From contig NZ_VLNY01000016.1 of assembly GCF_008297975.1 (NCBI RefSeq), positions 1 to 64,000 of the forward strand: a stretch of DNA of 64,000 nt, read 5' to 3'. The translations under genes and the position numbers were made by a program. Shown piece by piece: positions 35,001-43,662 of this stretch. How positions within the stretch are numbered: position 1 is the stretch's first letter; every line of letters begins with the position of its first letter. This DNA comes from Antrihabitans cavernicola. GTDB lineage: Bacteria; Actinomycetota; Actinomycetes; Mycobacteriales; Mycobacteriaceae. The notes beneath the pieces were generated by a model that made no database searches, had not been told where the DNA came from, and was given only the letters and a program-made list of their open reading frames with translations.

Positions 35001-35250
35001 CGGCCATGAACCCGATCATCACGAGCCAGTGCGCCCAGCCGACGGTACGGAATTTCACCATGCGGGTGTGTGCGAGGAACTCGACGATCATCTGCTTGAA
35101 GCGCGGGAAGAACGGACGCCAGCGATCAGGCGCGGGCTGACCGATCGTGATCGTGCGGAACATCCGGTATGCGCCACTGAGGAAGGATGCCCAACACACG
35201 AGGCTGAGCAGGGCCCCAATCGTGCCCAACGTAATCGTCAGGGCATTCAT
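32098..35250 (-). CDS. Heterodisulfide-reductase-like membrane Fe-S oxidoreductase with a repetitive Ala/Lys/Pro tail
   Basis: 1050 residues. The N-terminal 270 residues contain about six TM helices of the nitrate-reductase-gamma type. Two 4Fe-4S motifs follow: CTECGRCQSQCP near 295 and CTTCGACVEQCP near 393. Two CCG domains have CAHCFNALGNEYP, CYLGRHN and CCGAGGARM, GCPFC (565-690), as in HdrB/HdrD and GlpC subunits. The protein should shuttle electrons between the membrane and a soluble partner. From about 735 on, the sequence becomes low complexity, with three copies of KGL(G/A)MKGLAKAPGAKAPGAK and two of KPKGLAVKSGFKKPGAKAP. Single-copy orthologues (M. tuberculosis Rv0338c, about 880 residues) have a shorter tail. 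No partner flavoprotein is adjacent. Transcription ends at the 32055 hairpin. Confidence 0.9.
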   Translation of the reverse strand: MNALTITLGTIGALLSLVCWASFLSGAYRMFRTITIGQPAPDRWRPFFPRFKQMIVEFLAHTRMVKFRTVGWAHWLVMIGFMAGAVFWFEAYGQTFNPEFHWPFVGNWKIYHLMDEILGVGTVLGILTLMTIRQLNHPRLPERLSRFSGSKFGPAYFVEWVVLIEGLGMVFVKAGKIATFHESNAWTDFFTMNVAKLLPESVVMVSIFAFIKLMSGMIWLLMVGRNITWGVAWHRFSAFPNIYFKREKDGGVALGAAKPMMSGGKPVDLEDPGEDDLLGVGKIEDFSWKGWLDFTTCTECGRCQSQCPAWNTGKPLSPKLLIMSLRDHGYAKAPYLLAGGRTDIGGDEVGLVDGDGTPDDAKLAKISEAARTESERPLVGSEDLRGIIDPEVLWSCTTCGACVEQCPVDIEHVDHIIDMRRYQVLIESEFPSELAGLFKNLENKGNPWGQNSKDRLNWISEMDFDIPVFGKDADTFDDYEYLFWVGCAGAYEDRAKKTTKAVAELLATAGVKFMVLGADETCTGDSARRAGNEFLFQQLAQQNIETINSVFDGVEKSKRKIVVTCAHCFNALGNEYPEVGGDYEVVHHTQLLNRLVRQKKLIPVASTNEDVTYHDPCYLGRHNKVYDAPRELMAASNTTLKEMPRHAERSMCCGAGGARMWMEENIGKRINIDRVDEALSTNPKKIATGCPFCRVMLTDGVTARQESGQGEGVEVVDVAQLMLGSITRLEPTQLSENTKVVQTPRAEPAPVAAEATAEVKEAERVEEVEAAASTTAAAPAGKGLGMKGLAKAPGAKAPGAKAAPKADDAAPVADKPKGLGMKGLAKAPGAKAPGAKAAPQAADAPATDAAAAPEAKPKGLAMKGLAKAPGAKAPGAKAPGAKAPGAAAPAPAESVETDAAPAGAALPTVKPKGLAVKSGFKKPGAKAPGAAAPVAEPKAEESAEPETAAGTAEPAAPAAEPTMPTVKPKGLAVKSGFKKPGAKAPGAAAPIAEPKAEQPAEAEAPAVEEPQAEAPKAESAKAESAPTPPPPAAKAGGLGFKSGAKPPGRR

Positions 35251-35663
35251 GTCGCGGCCTTTCTGTAGTGGCAGCGAGTCCGCCGCCGGTCAGGCAGTAT
35301 CGTAATCCACGATAAGTTACTAGCCAGTAATATTGCTACGTACACCTGCTGGAAACCAGACATTCAGTAACCAGATGTACCTTTTTCCAAACCACGTGTC
35401 ACTGGCGACGCAGCTGTCACAAGTAAGGTATGTGGTCGAAGAATCGGCCTCCAGTGCAGGTCAGGCTTAGTCGGACACAAACCATGATCAGACTCGCTTC
35501 TCGGTCACGATTCGGCTACGCTCACCCCAGCCTGTCCAATGTGTCCTGCTTCACGGTCGTCGGGGAGGGTTGACAAAACCTATCGTGAAACCTGGGGATT
35601 CGAACGCCCTCGAAACCCAGAGCAGGACGCTGCAGACCTGAGTAGGAATGGATCAATTTCAGT
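35251..35663. other. 413-bp intergenic region between divergent genes
   Basis: It carries the promoters of the Fe-S oxidoreductase (minus) and of the secreted protein at 35664 (plus). AT-rich sequence occurs at 35300-35400. A TTGACA (35570-35575) is a candidate -35 for the plus-strand gene, but I see no convincing -10 at the right distance. No small gene, repeat or RNA was recognised. Confidence 0.5.
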
Positions 35664-36335
35664 ATGAACATCCGCAGACTCACCGCGACCGCGGTGCTCG
35701 TAATTGCTGCTATGGGAGTCGGAATGGGCACGTCGGCCGCAGCGCCGGCCGCGCCTACCGACAAGGGGGTCGGCTACGAGGCCAAGCTCGTCGACAAAAC
35801 GGTGGTGACCACCCTGGACGGCGGTTTCTTCCAGGTGTCGAGTGACGGCAAGACTGTCGATGTGAAGGACAAGGCGTCGGGCAACGCGCTCGTCACCCTT
35901 CCGCTCGCATTCAACTTCAACAACGCGACCTTTCCTTTGGTGAACAAGGTGAGCAACGACGGCAAGGTCCTCGAGACCACGCCGGACCTGCTGCACGGTA
36001 AGCCGCTGTTGCGCCCGGTTGCCTCGACGATCGAGAACCAGGCGGCGATGAGCGCCTTCGCAACCCAGCTCGGTATTGCAACCGCGATCGGTGGCCTCAC
36101 CGGCACCGCAATCGGTGCCGTTGTCGGCGGCATCATCGGCAGTGCGGGCCTCCTTGGCGGCCCCGTTGGTCTCGCGACGATCCTCGGTGGCATCGCCACG
36201 GGCGCAGGCGTGGGTGGCGTCATCGGCACCATCGTTGCCGGCGGTCCGACGCTGCTCATCGCGGGCGTCGACTTGGTCAGCACGCTCACGGCGCCTCCGG
36301 GCACCAGCAAGTACGCCGATCAGCTGCCGAAGTAA
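35664..36335 (+). CDS. Secreted protein with a glycine-zipper C-terminal region
   Basis: 223 residues with a Sec signal peptide (MNIRRL, hydrophobic core, TSAAA-PA near residue 27). The mature N-terminal domain of about 100 residues is polar with alternating strands (VVTTLDGGFFQVSSDGKTVDV). The C-terminal part is a long Gly/Ala-rich helix-forming stretch (IGGLTGTAIGAVVGGIIGSA) resembling glycine-zipper membrane-inserting sequences. It is exported and may associate with the envelope. I recognise this architecture in Rhodococcus/Nocardia-type bacteria but know no function. An intrinsic terminator follows at 36360. Confidence 0.75.
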   Translation: MNIRRLTATAVLVIAAMGVGMGTSAAAPAAPTDKGVGYEAKLVDKTVVTTLDGGFFQVSSDGKTVDVKDKASGNALVTLPLAFNFNNATFPLVNKVSNDGKVLETTPDLLHGKPLLRPVASTIENQAAMSAFATQLGIATAIGGLTGTAIGAVVGGIIGSAGLLGGPVGLATILGGIATGAGVGGVIGTIVAGGPTLLIAGVDLVSTLTAPPGTSKYADQLPK

Positions 36336-36359
36336 CTGATCTCAGCTTTACCGACAGAG

Positions 36360-36389
36360 CCCGCTCTCCTTCTGGAGGGCGGGTTTTTT
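36360..36389 (+). terminator. Intrinsic terminator
   Basis: CCCGCTCTCC, loop TTCT, GGAGGGCGGG then TTTTTT: a GC-rich stem with one bulged position and a U6 tail, 24 bp after the secreted-protein stop. Confidence 0.9.
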
Positions 36390-36416
36390 CGTGTTCAAGC
36401 CTTGACCGCACCCATC

Positions 36417-36434
36417 CGTAAGTGGATACTTACG
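36417..36434. promoter_or_regulatory. Perfect 7+4+7 palindrome, ArsR operator
   Basis: CGTAAGT-GGAT-ACTTACG lies 4 bp before the GTG start of the ArsR-family gene. A further ACTTAC half-site follows inside the start of the coding region. Position and symmetry indicate autoregulation. Confidence 0.75.
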
Positions 36435-36438
36435 GTTA

Positions 36439-36759
36439 GTGGCTACTTACCAAGCGGGAGATGAATGGGGCGCACTCGCCGACAAGACGAGGCGCACGAT
36501 TCTCGAACGGCTTGCGGCAGGCCCGTGCGCGGTCGGCGATATCGCCCGCGGGATGCCGATCAGTCGACCTGCGGTGTCACAGCACCTGAAGGTGCTCAAG
36601 GATGCCGGTCTGGTCTGTGATCGCGCCGCGGGCACTCGGCGCATCTATCAGCTCGATCCGAACGGCATGGAAGCGCTGCGCGCGCAGCTCGACAGGTTTT
36701 GGAGCCAGTCCCTGGCCGCCTACAAAGAGGTTGTCGAACACGACGAGGAGAGATCATGA
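36439..36759 (+). CDS. ArsR-family winged-helix regulator
   Basis: 106 residues from the GTG at 36439. LADKTRRTILERLAAGPCAVGDIARGMPISRPAVSQHLKVLKDAGLV is a classic ArsR winged helix. No cysteine pair forming a metal site is visible, matching the non-metal ArsR type that is commonly paired with SRPBCC proteins. The stop overlaps the SRPBCC start (ATGA), so the two are coupled. Confidence 0.9.
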   Translation: MATYQAGDEWGALADKTRRTILERLAAGPCAVGDIARGMPISRPAVSQHLKVLKDAGLVCDRAAGTRRIYQLDPNGMEALRAQLDRFWSQSLAAYKEVVEHDEERS

Positions 36760-37253
36760 CGCACACCCAGGCAGAGCCGATACAGCAGACGATCGTCGTC
36801 AACGCACCGCTCGAGCGAGCGTTCTCTGTTTTCGTCGACAGATTCGACGCCATCAAGCCGCGCGAGCACAACCTCTTGGCCGTCCCGATTGCGGAGACGG
36901 TCTTCGAGCCCCGCGTCGGGGGCAACATCTACGACCGCGGCGTCGATGGCACCGAGTGCCGCTGGGCGCGCGTGCTGGCCTACGAGCCGCCGAACCGCCT
37001 CGTGTTCAGCTGGGATATCGATATGCGCTGGCAGATCGAGACCGACCCGAACAAGACGAGCGAGGTGGAGGTCCGATTCATCGCCCAATCCGCCGACAGC
37101 ACGCGCGTCGAGCTCGAACATCGCAATCTCGAGCGCCATGGTGACGGCTGGGAAGCGGTGCGCGACGGCGTCGACAACGAGGCTGGCTGGCCGCTCTACC
37201 TACAGCGCTACGCCGACCAGGTGAACGAGCCGGGGGACCCCGCACGCCAATAG
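36756..37253 (+). CDS. SRPBCC/AHSA1-domain protein
   Basis: 165 residues. QQTIVVNAPLERAFSVFVDRFDAIKP and EPRVGGNIYDRGVDGTECRWARVLAYEPPNRLVFSWD follow the activator-of-Hsp90-like START fold, with a hydrophobic ligand cavity. The pair ArsR-SRPBCC is frequent in actinobacteria. The partner is probably a small hydrophobic ligand rather than Hsp90. Expression depends on the ArsR gene it overlaps. Confidence 0.88.
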   Translation: MTHTQAEPIQQTIVVNAPLERAFSVFVDRFDAIKPREHNLLAVPIAETVFEPRVGGNIYDRGVDGTECRWARVLAYEPPNRLVFSWDIDMRWQIETDPNKTSEVEVRFIAQSADSTRVELEHRNLERHGDGWEAVRDGVDNEAGWPLYLQRYADQVNEPGDPARQ

Positions 37254-37280
37254 ACGTCGTGAGGGGGCCCCTCGCTCACG

Positions 37281-38603
37281 TCAGGAGGTGCGCACCTGCA
37301 GGCCCGGGTTCTCGGCCAGCACAACGTTGAGCGTGGTGGCGAAGAGAATCGGGGTGTCGCCGGTGATCGAACCGATCAGCTCGGGAATGGCGCAGAACGG
37401 TGCGTCGGCTACCGACGACGCGCTCGAAACTCCGAGGGCCTTGGTGCCGGTGATGATGGCGCCGCCGCTGTCACCGGGCAGTGCGCAGATGGTGGTGGAG
37501 AACGCGTCGTTGAGCGTGCGATCGCCGACCGTCACCGACTGGCCGACGGAATTGATTGTGCCGCAGCTGAATCCGGTGCGCGATCCCGACTTGCAGACCG
37601 GCGCGCCGACAACCGGCTGAGCAACACCATCGATGGCGACGGGTGCCTGGCCTGGCACGCGAACCAGGTTGTTCTGGAACCGGGTCTTGGCCGCCTCGTC
37701 GATGCCGATCAGGGCGTAGTCGTGGCTGTTGAGCACCGTCTTCTCGAACGAGCCGACCTTGGGGCCAACGCTGTCACCGACGCCGACCGCGTGGACCGGC
37801 GTGGCGTCGGCGGTGCCTGCGGCGGCCAGATTGGGGTCGCAGTGGCCTGCGGTGATGTTCACGACGCGACCCGCTGCATCGGTGCCGTTGAAGCCGAGCG
37901 AGCACCGCAGCGAGTTGTCGCCGGCGAGTGCTGCGTAGGCGTCGCCGCCTTCGAGGGAGTCCGGTGTAGCCGCGGCGATGTCGGCGGCCTTGGTTGGCGC
38001 CTTCTCCGGTCCGACGGCAGGGGGTGTGACGAGCACGCGAGGCTGGAACGGATCGAGGAAGCCGGGCAGCGGCACGCCGCCCGCGACCTGCTGCACCCGG
38101 ATCGACAGCGTGTTGTTCAGCAGGTCGACCGCGGCACCGCGAACCAGCTTGGCGACGTCGGTGGGCTGGCCGCGAAGCCAATCGTCGAAGGCGGTGAGCT
38201 GATCGTTGAGACTCGCCTCCGACCGCGCGACATCCTTGACGCCGAAGCCGGCGGCCTGTGCGGCAGCGCGCGCGGGACCCGCGTTCGGTCCCGCCAGTGC
38301 GACGATCGCCTTGCCCTGATCGTCGAGCCAGCTGCCCGCGAACGCGTCGGGGTACTGAATCCGCGCGATCGACGCGAACTCGCCCAGCTTCTGAGCCAGC
38401 TCGGAGCGCTCGATGTACTGGTCCGGCGTCAGCTGCAGGTCGTGCTGCAGCGCCTGGGTCAGTTCGATCGGCAGATGCGCCGCCTGATCCGAAACGCCTG
38501 GGTCGGTACCGGGGTCCGCCTGCGCGATGGCCGTCGTCGGGCCGAGCAGCAGCAGTGCGGTGGAACCGAACAGTGCAGCCTTACGTGCGATGGAGCGTCG
38601 CAT
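37281..38603 (-). CDS. Secreted S1-family serine protease with propeptide (copy 2)
   Basis: 440 residues. A signal peptide (ending AIAQA-D) is followed by a propeptide of about 180 residues of the alpha-lytic-protease type (LPIELTQALQHDLQLTPDQY). The chymotrypsin-like domain has the triad His (NITAGHCDP, about 252), Asp (HDYALIGI, about 293) and Ser (ALPGDSGGAI, about 379), with cysteines placed for the usual disulfides. It should mature autocatalytically outside the cell. It lies 75 bp downstream of a close paralogue in the same direction, so a tandem duplication is likely. Confidence 0.9.
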   Translation of the reverse strand: MRRSIARKAALFGSTALLLLGPTTAIAQADPGTDPGVSDQAAHLPIELTQALQHDLQLTPDQYIERSELAQKLGEFASIARIQYPDAFAGSWLDDQGKAIVALAGPNAGPARAAAQAAGFGVKDVARSEASLNDQLTAFDDWLRGQPTDVAKLVRGAAVDLLNNTLSIRVQQVAGGVPLPGFLDPFQPRVLVTPPAVGPEKAPTKAADIAAATPDSLEGGDAYAALAGDNSLRCSLGFNGTDAAGRVVNITAGHCDPNLAAAGTADATPVHAVGVGDSVGPKVGSFEKTVLNSHDYALIGIDEAAKTRFQNNLVRVPGQAPVAIDGVAQPVVGAPVCKSGSRTGFSCGTINSVGQSVTVGDRTLNDAFSTTICALPGDSGGAIITGTKALGVSSASSVADAPFCAIPELIGSITGDTPILFATTLNVVLAENPGLQVRTS

Positions 38604-38678
38604 GAATGCCTCTCGCGTTATGGGACACCAGCGCGAAAGGCGCGGTCACAACGAAAGACTATAGGGCAGCGAAATGAA

Positions 38679-40034
38679 TCAACTGGCGCTGTTACCGGTA
38701 CGCACAGCAAGTCCGGAGCCGATGCCGCCGCCCGACGACGAGTTCGCGTCGGCCAGAATCTCGCGAATCGGGATGCCGAGGCTTGCGGTTCCACCATTCG
38801 GAGCGAGGACTCGGTTGGCCTCGTCGCAGTCCGGCGCCATCGCGCTGTTGGACCCGCTGGTGATGCCGAGGGCCAGAGTGCCGGAGACGATTGCGCCGCC
38901 GCTGTCACCCGCGAGGGTGCATGCGGTGCTGGCAAATCCGCGAACCGTCCGGCTGGAGCCGTCGTCGGTGAACAACTGGGTCTCCACCCGATCGGCTGCG
39001 ACGATTCCGCAGGTGAAGGTGGAGGTCTGACCCGTCTTGCACAGCGGAGCGCCGACCACGGGTGCGGCGGTTCCGGTGATCGTCAACGTGGTGCCGTTGG
39101 CGCCGCGCACGTGCGGACGATCCAGCCCCGCGTTGGTTGCCGTCTTGTTCAGCTTGATCAGCGAGTAGTCGAGTTCGGAGCTGCCACCCAGCGTCGACTT
39201 GGCGAATACGCCGATCTGGGGGCTGTTCTCCAGGTGCGACGGCGTCGGACCGAAGACGGGAGCGGTGCCGCCGGTCGTCACGTTGGGGTTGCAGTGGCCC
39301 GCGGTGATGTTGATGGCGTTGCCGACGGAATCGGTGCTGTTGAAGCCGAACGAGCACACACCGATTTCGCTCGGCGGCGTGCCTTTCAGAGTGCTCTTCG
39401 CGGTGATGTAGGTGTCGCCACCCATCGGCGAGTGGTCGACCGGACCGCCGCCACCCGGCGACAGGATCACCTTGATGTTCGCGAGGACTGTCGGGAGATT
39501 CAGTACGCGACCGATGGGGCTGTTCGCGATGTCGACGACGATCTGATTGTTCAGCAGATCGATGGCGATGGAATTGACCTGCGAGCTCGCCTCACGCGGA
39601 AGTTTCGACAGCCAACGGTTCAGCTCGGCGAGCGACTGCTCCAGGCCGTCCGCGGAGATGGGCGCCATCCGCGTCTTGTAGCCGTCCTTGGCGGCGATGG
39701 CAGCCGCTTCGTTCGAGGTGACGGCAACCGTGGCAGAGCCGTCCTGGCCCATGAACGCACCGGCGAACGCCTGCGGGTGCTCGGCACGGAATTCACGCGC
39801 GTAGCTGCCGAGCTTCTGTGCAGCCGCGGCCCGGTTCAGGTATTCCTGCGGGCTCATCTTCAGATCGCGCTGGATGGCCTGTGTGAGCTCGGCAGGCAGC
39901 TGATCAGCGGAAAGCTGGGTCGGCGCAGCGGAATCCGCGGGTGCCGCACTGGCTGTGAAGGAGGAAAACGACGTGTAGAGCAGTATCGCTGTGGAACCGA
40001 TTACTGCAGCGCGAAGCGCCACCGACTTACGCAT
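38679..40034 (-). CDS. Secreted S1-family serine protease with propeptide (copy 1)
   Basis: 451 residues. The signal peptide ends near SFTASA-A. The prodomain (LPAELTQAIQRDLKMSPQEY) is strikingly like that of the neighbour. Triad: His in NITAGHCNP (about 246), Asp in LDYSLIKL (about 290), Ser in LAGDSGGAI (about 375). The two proteases differ most in the central specificity region, so they may cut different substrates. Upstream, 40035-40135 holds the promoter. Confidence 0.9.
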   Translation of the reverse strand: MRKSVALRAAVIGSTAILLYTSFSSFTASAAPADSAAPTQLSADQLPAELTQAIQRDLKMSPQEYLNRAAAAQKLGSYAREFRAEHPQAFAGAFMGQDGSATVAVTSNEAAAIAAKDGYKTRMAPISADGLEQSLAELNRWLSKLPREASSQVNSIAIDLLNNQIVVDIANSPIGRVLNLPTVLANIKVILSPGGGGPVDHSPMGGDTYITAKSTLKGTPPSEIGVCSFGFNSTDSVGNAINITAGHCNPNVTTGGTAPVFGPTPSHLENSPQIGVFAKSTLGGSSELDYSLIKLNKTATNAGLDRPHVRGANGTTLTITGTAAPVVGAPLCKTGQTSTFTCGIVAADRVETQLFTDDGSSRTVRGFASTACTLAGDSGGAIVSGTLALGITSGSNSAMAPDCDEANRVLAPNGGTASLGIPIREILADANSSSGGGIGSGLAVRTGNSAS

Positions 40035-40135
40035 GAAATCCCTTCAACTCCCCGACCGTGCGCCATAACACTAGGGCACGAGGGGACAAAAGCTTGCACC
40101 ACGATGGGCGCAGCGGCGTCACCTGCAGCGTTGCC

Positions 40136-41278
40136 TCAGTACGGGTAGTTGGGGTCGCCCGGACGCGGGAAAGTGGGGATCCCGTACGGATTCGGAACGG
40201 TTGGAAAATGCCGTGTGGTGGTCGGTGAGTCGGTCTCGGTCGGTTCCTCGGACGGGACGGTCGTCGGTGCGACCGTGACTGGCGGTTCAGTCGTCGGGGG
40301 TGGCGGCTGCGGTGTCGTGACCGGGGGTGGCGGCGGCGGTGTCGTCACCGGGGGTGGCGGGGGCGGCGCAGGTGCCTGCGTCGTTTGCGGAGCGACCGAC
40401 TCTTGCTCCTGAGTCTGAGTGGGCGGCGCGAACACGACGGGTGCCGAGGTGCGCGTGGTGGTCGGCGGAACGACAGCGCTGGTCGGGGCATCGCGGATGG
40501 TCGGCACCTCGGTGGTGTCGTTGCTCTGCAGGGCGATTGCGACCGCACCACCGCCGAGGGCGAGTACGGCCGCCGCACCGGCGGCGATGATCAGCGGAGT
40601 CTTGCGGCGCTTTTCCGGAACCGCTTCCGCCTCGACGATCTGGCTGCTCGGCGGTACGTCGAGTGGCGGCAGGGCGATGGGGATTTCGGTCGCCGTCGAA
40701 TAGGCCTGCGCGCCGACCATCGGACCTGCGGTCACCGGGAACTCTTCGGTCATGTCCTGCGGGTCGCCTGCCGCGCCGGAGACCGGCACCGTTCCGGACG
40801 CCGCATCGTGGGCGACCAGCGCAGCGCCGAGAGCCAGATCCTTGTCCGAACCTGCGTCGTCCTGTCGGACCAGTTTGACCTGGTTGAGCCCCAGGTAGTC
40901 GAGTGAGTCGCGTACCGAGTCGACGGTCGGTCCGGTCCACTCCGCCGGATACGTCGCAACGATCCGATTGGGCTCGCCGAGTCGATCGCCGACCTCGTTG
41001 ATCAGGCAGAACATGGCGGTGGCGACGAGGTCTTCGGCGCGATACGCATCGCCCTGATCGACGCTGATGCCCTCGGGATCGCCGACGTGGCCCACGAAAT
41101 CGGACACCGTCTTGTAGGTGCCGTCGGCCGGAGCGTCGCCGAGCACGGTGTCGCCGTCGTCGGACATGTGCAAAACGGTCGGGCGCACCACGTATTCGGG
41201 TTCGGAGAGGCGGCCGGACGTCACAATGGCGGCAACGCTCTCGGCATCACCGACCCGTAGGCCCAGTCCCGTGGCCAT
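40136..41278 (-). CDS. Hsp70-like half-domain membrane protein with a proline-rich C-terminus
   Basis: 380 residues. Residues 1-175 correspond to part of an Hsp70 ATPase domain: MATGLGLRVGDAESVAAIV at the first phosphate loop, then IVATYPAEWTGPTVDSVRDS (Hsp70 'VPAYF-D-QR' region), then DLALGAALVAHD (the GAA motif), with most of lobe II missing. A TM helix (IIAAGAAAVLALGGGAVAIA) is near 230-250. It is followed by an extracytoplasmic Thr/Pro-rich tail (PPPPPPVTTPPPPPPVTT) ending in FPRPGDPNYPY. The first loop lacks the conserved Asp, so it is unlikely to be an active ATPase. It parallels the protein at 25979 in layout. Located just upstream of the dnaK region on the opposite strand. Confidence 0.75.
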   Translation of the reverse strand: MATGLGLRVGDAESVAAIVTSGRLSEPEYVVRPTVLHMSDDGDTVLGDAPADGTYKTVSDFVGHVGDPEGISVDQGDAYRAEDLVATAMFCLINEVGDRLGEPNRIVATYPAEWTGPTVDSVRDSLDYLGLNQVKLVRQDDAGSDKDLALGAALVAHDAASGTVPVSGAAGDPQDMTEEFPVTAGPMVGAQAYSTATEIPIALPPLDVPPSSQIVEAEAVPEKRRKTPLIIAAGAAAVLALGGGAVAIALQSNDTTEVPTIRDAPTSAVVPPTTTRTSAPVVFAPPTQTQEQESVAPQTTQAPAPPPPPPVTTPPPPPPVTTPQPPPPTTEPPVTVAPTTVPSEEPTETDSPTTTRHFPTVPNPYGIPTFPRPGDPNYPY

Positions 41279-41376
41279 ACACTCCCCATCTGTTCCAGCT
41301 CCGGCTCGCTGCCGTTTCAGCTTGAATGTCGCATTCAGCCACCGGTTTGGTTACAGAATCTACAGTTCGAGGCCGA

Positions 41377-41841
41377 TCACTGCGCCTGGTGGAGCCAGGA
41401 CACAAAGAAGAAGAGCCCACCGATCAGCAGCACAACGGCGAAAGGTACCGGCCAGATCGGCCCCGAACGGTCGAGCAACCTGCGGGCGAGACGCAGTTGC
41501 AGTATCCCGATCGCGGCGATCGCAAGGCCGAACACCGGCACGAGGAACACGGCGAGTGCGTGGACGGCCCAAGCTCCGGCGAGTGTCGGCCCGCCCCACG
41601 ATTGGGCGTAACTGTCGTCGTCGATCAGGGGGTAGAAGATTCCGCGGAAGGCTCCGAGCACGGCAAGAAACGCCAGGAACCAGGCGAGCAGACCGACGCA
41701 GCCGGCAAGGACGGCGTTGATCAGCACGCGGTAATCGCGCGACTGTGTCACCGCGACCACCGAACGTGGCGGTGCGGTCAGTGCGTATCTGGCATGCCGA
41801 AGCAGGTTTCGGAAGGTCACCCCGTCGACGCTAGGTGCCAC
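41377..41841 (-). CDS. Small four-helix membrane protein
   Basis: 154 residues from the GTG at 41841 (or an in-frame GTG at 41820). Four hydrophobic segments: VLINAVLAGCVGLLAWFLAFL, WAVHALAVFLVPVFGLA with a following segment, and FAVVLLIGGLFFFVSWL. No family recognised. It lies in the same direction as and 40 bp downstream of dipZ, so it may be co-transcribed. Confidence 0.65.
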   Translation of the reverse strand: MAPSVDGVTFRNLLRHARYALTAPPRSVVAVTQSRDYRVLINAVLAGCVGLLAWFLAFLAVLGAFRGIFYPLIDDDSYAQSWGGPTLAGAWAVHALAVFLVPVFGLAIAAIGILQLRLARRLLDRSGPIWPVPFAVVLLIGGLFFFVSWLHQAQ

Positions 41842-41881
41842 CTGCGCCCGCGGGCGTCACACCGAGGTATGAGATTCGCGA

Positions 41882-43615
41882 TCAGCCGTAGGTGAACGAA
41901 AACGCTTGCAGCCCTTTGTCGAGACTCACGGTGAGGCTGCTCGCGGCGTTCGTCGGACCGTCGTGAATCTTGTACAGCGTGGGAGCTCCGCTGATCGGGA
42001 TCTTCTGCTGGACGCCGTTCTCGTCGACGGTCAGGGTGCCTTGGCCGCCGACAACGATGAACACCTGGCGAGCGTGGTAGTTCAGTCGGATGCTCGCCTG
42101 GTCGTCGATGGCGGTGACACCTTCGTAATCGACGTCGAATCGGCCTCGCATCGCGAACGAGTCGGCGGGAAAGGGAGTCGGATAGTCGTAGGTGGCTTCG
42201 CCTGCCAGCAGCGGGCCGGGCCCTGCGTAGTTGACCTGTTTGCCGACGTTCAAGTACGTCTCGCGCGTTGTCGAGGATTGCGGTGTGGTGTCGGTGTTCG
42301 CCGTCATCTGCGGGAGGTCGGCTTTGGCGTTGTTGTCCTTCACCAGCTGGCGGATGAGGTTTTCGGTCACGTCGTAGTCGCCCTCGCCGAACTTGACGTG
42401 CCGAACCACACCCGACGCGTCGATCAGGTAGTGCGCGGGCCAGTACCGATTGCGGTAGTTGGTCCAGGTTGCGAGGTTGTTGTCTTGGGCGATGGGATAC
42501 GTGATCCCGAGTTTCTGGGCACCGGAGATCACGTTGCGGGTCTCCTTCTCGAACGCGTACTCCGGCGCATGCACGCCGATCACCTCGAAGCCGTCGTTGC
42601 GGTAGGTGTTGTACCAGTCGACCACGTGCGGGATGGAGCGCTGGCAATTGATGCACGAGTACGCCCAGAAGTCGATCAGGACCACCTTGCCGTGCAGGCT
42701 TTTCAGATCGATCGGCTGCCCGTCGGGGGTGTTGATCCAGTTGGTGATGCCCTTGATGTCGGGAGCCGTCCCGCAGCTTTCCAATTGCGTTGCGCCGTCG
42801 GTGCACTCGTCCAGATCGCGGTTCTGATCGTTGACGAGCCCGCCGAGATCGAGCTTGTTCTGGATATCGCTGGAGTCGCCTACCTTGTCCTGCAGCGCGC
42901 TGGTGTAGTCGGGTATTGCGCGCTGCAGCACCGCGGGCAGGTCGAAGACGAGGCCGATCGCCAGCGCGATCATCAGGATTCCGCCGACCATTCGAATGGC
43001 GCGTTGCCGCTGGCGAAATGCCCGGACCCGTTCCGCGACCCGACGCCCGGCCAACGCGAATATCAGCAGTGGAATTGCGGCGCCGATCGAGAATGTGACG
43101 GTGAGAACAATTGTGTCCCAGCCGATTTCGCCGGTCGAGCCGGCAACGGCGATTGCCGCGAGCACGGGCCCCGCGCACGGCACGTAGACCGCGCCGAGTG
43201 CGAGGCCGAGAACGAATCCGCTGCGTTGCGTGTCGACCTGGCGCTGCGGAATCCACGAGAACGGCTTCTCCAGGATGTGCTCGAACTGCGGAAAGATCAG
43301 CCCGATCCCGATCAGCACCAACACGACCAATCCCGCCCAGCGCAGCAGGTCTTGCGGCAGGCCGAGGACGGACAGCAGTGCCGATCCGACCAGAGTGAAG
43401 GTTGCAAAGCTCAGCACCAGTCCGGCGATCACCAGGTAGGGCCGCAGTTTCGACGGCTGTTTCACCAGGGTCGCTGTTCCGCCGCCGGCGCCTTCGGTCT
43501 CGCGGGTGCCCTGTGCGCCTGCGGAGATGAAGATGACGGGGAGTACCGGCAGGATGCAGGGTGAAATTCCGGTGATCAGACCGCCGAGTAGTCCGATCAG
43601 CGCCAGGGTGCTCAT
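41882..43615 (-). CDS. dipZ: DipZ: CcdA-like membrane domain fused to a thioredoxin-like domain
   Basis: 577 residues. The N-terminal CcdA/DsbD-type part has six TM helices with [16 protein letters not shown] (Cys about 20) and [13 protein letters not shown] as the paired cysteines. The periplasmic thioredoxin/TlpA-like domain has the active site [15 protein letters not shown] (CINC near 319-322). A C-terminal beta domain with [17 protein letters not shown] completes the DipZ architecture known from M. tuberculosis Rv2874. It transfers reducing equivalents across the membrane to exported proteins or cytochrome c assembly. Confidence 0.93.
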   Translation of the reverse strand: MSTLALIGLLGGLITGISPCILPVLPVIFISAGAQGTRETEGAGGGTATLVKQPSKLRPYLVIAGLVLSFATFTLVGSALLSVLGLPQDLLRWAGLVVLVLIGIGLIFPQFEHILEKPFSWIPQRQVDTQRSGFVLGLALGAVYVPCAGPVLAAIAVAGSTGEIGWDTIVLTVTFSIGAAIPLLIFALAGRRVAERVRAFRQRQRAIRMVGGILMIALAIGLVFDLPAVLQRAIPDYTSALQDKVGDSSDIQNKLDLGGLVNDQNRDLDECTDGATQLESCGTAPDIKGITNWINTPDGQPIDLKSLHGKVVLIDFWAYSCINCQRSIPHVVDWYNTYRNDGFEVIGVHAPEYAFEKETRNVISGAQKLGITYPIAQDNNLATWTNYRNRYWPAHYLIDASGVVRHVKFGEGDYDVTENLIRQLVKDNNAKADLPQMTANTDTTPQSSTTRETYLNVGKQVNYAGPGPLLAGEATYDYPTPFPADSFAMRGRFDVDYEGVTAIDDQASIRLNYHARQVFIVVGGQGTLTVDENGVQQKIPISGAPTLYKIHDGPTNAASSLTVSLDKGLQAFSFTYG

Positions 43616-43662
43616 GCACTGACTTCGTTGCTGCCCCGATTTCGGCTTGGACCGGGCGCACC

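Noticed and set aside
37722-40148. 808-codon plus-strand open frame across the two protease genes
   Set aside because: It is antisense to two clear S1 proteases with signal peptides and triads, is Arg/Gly/Val-rich without domains, and arises from codon bias in GC-rich DNA.
41906-43564. 552-codon plus-strand open frame opposite dipZ
   Set aside because: DipZ is unambiguous on the other strand; the mirror frame has Val/Asp/Arg-biased composition only.
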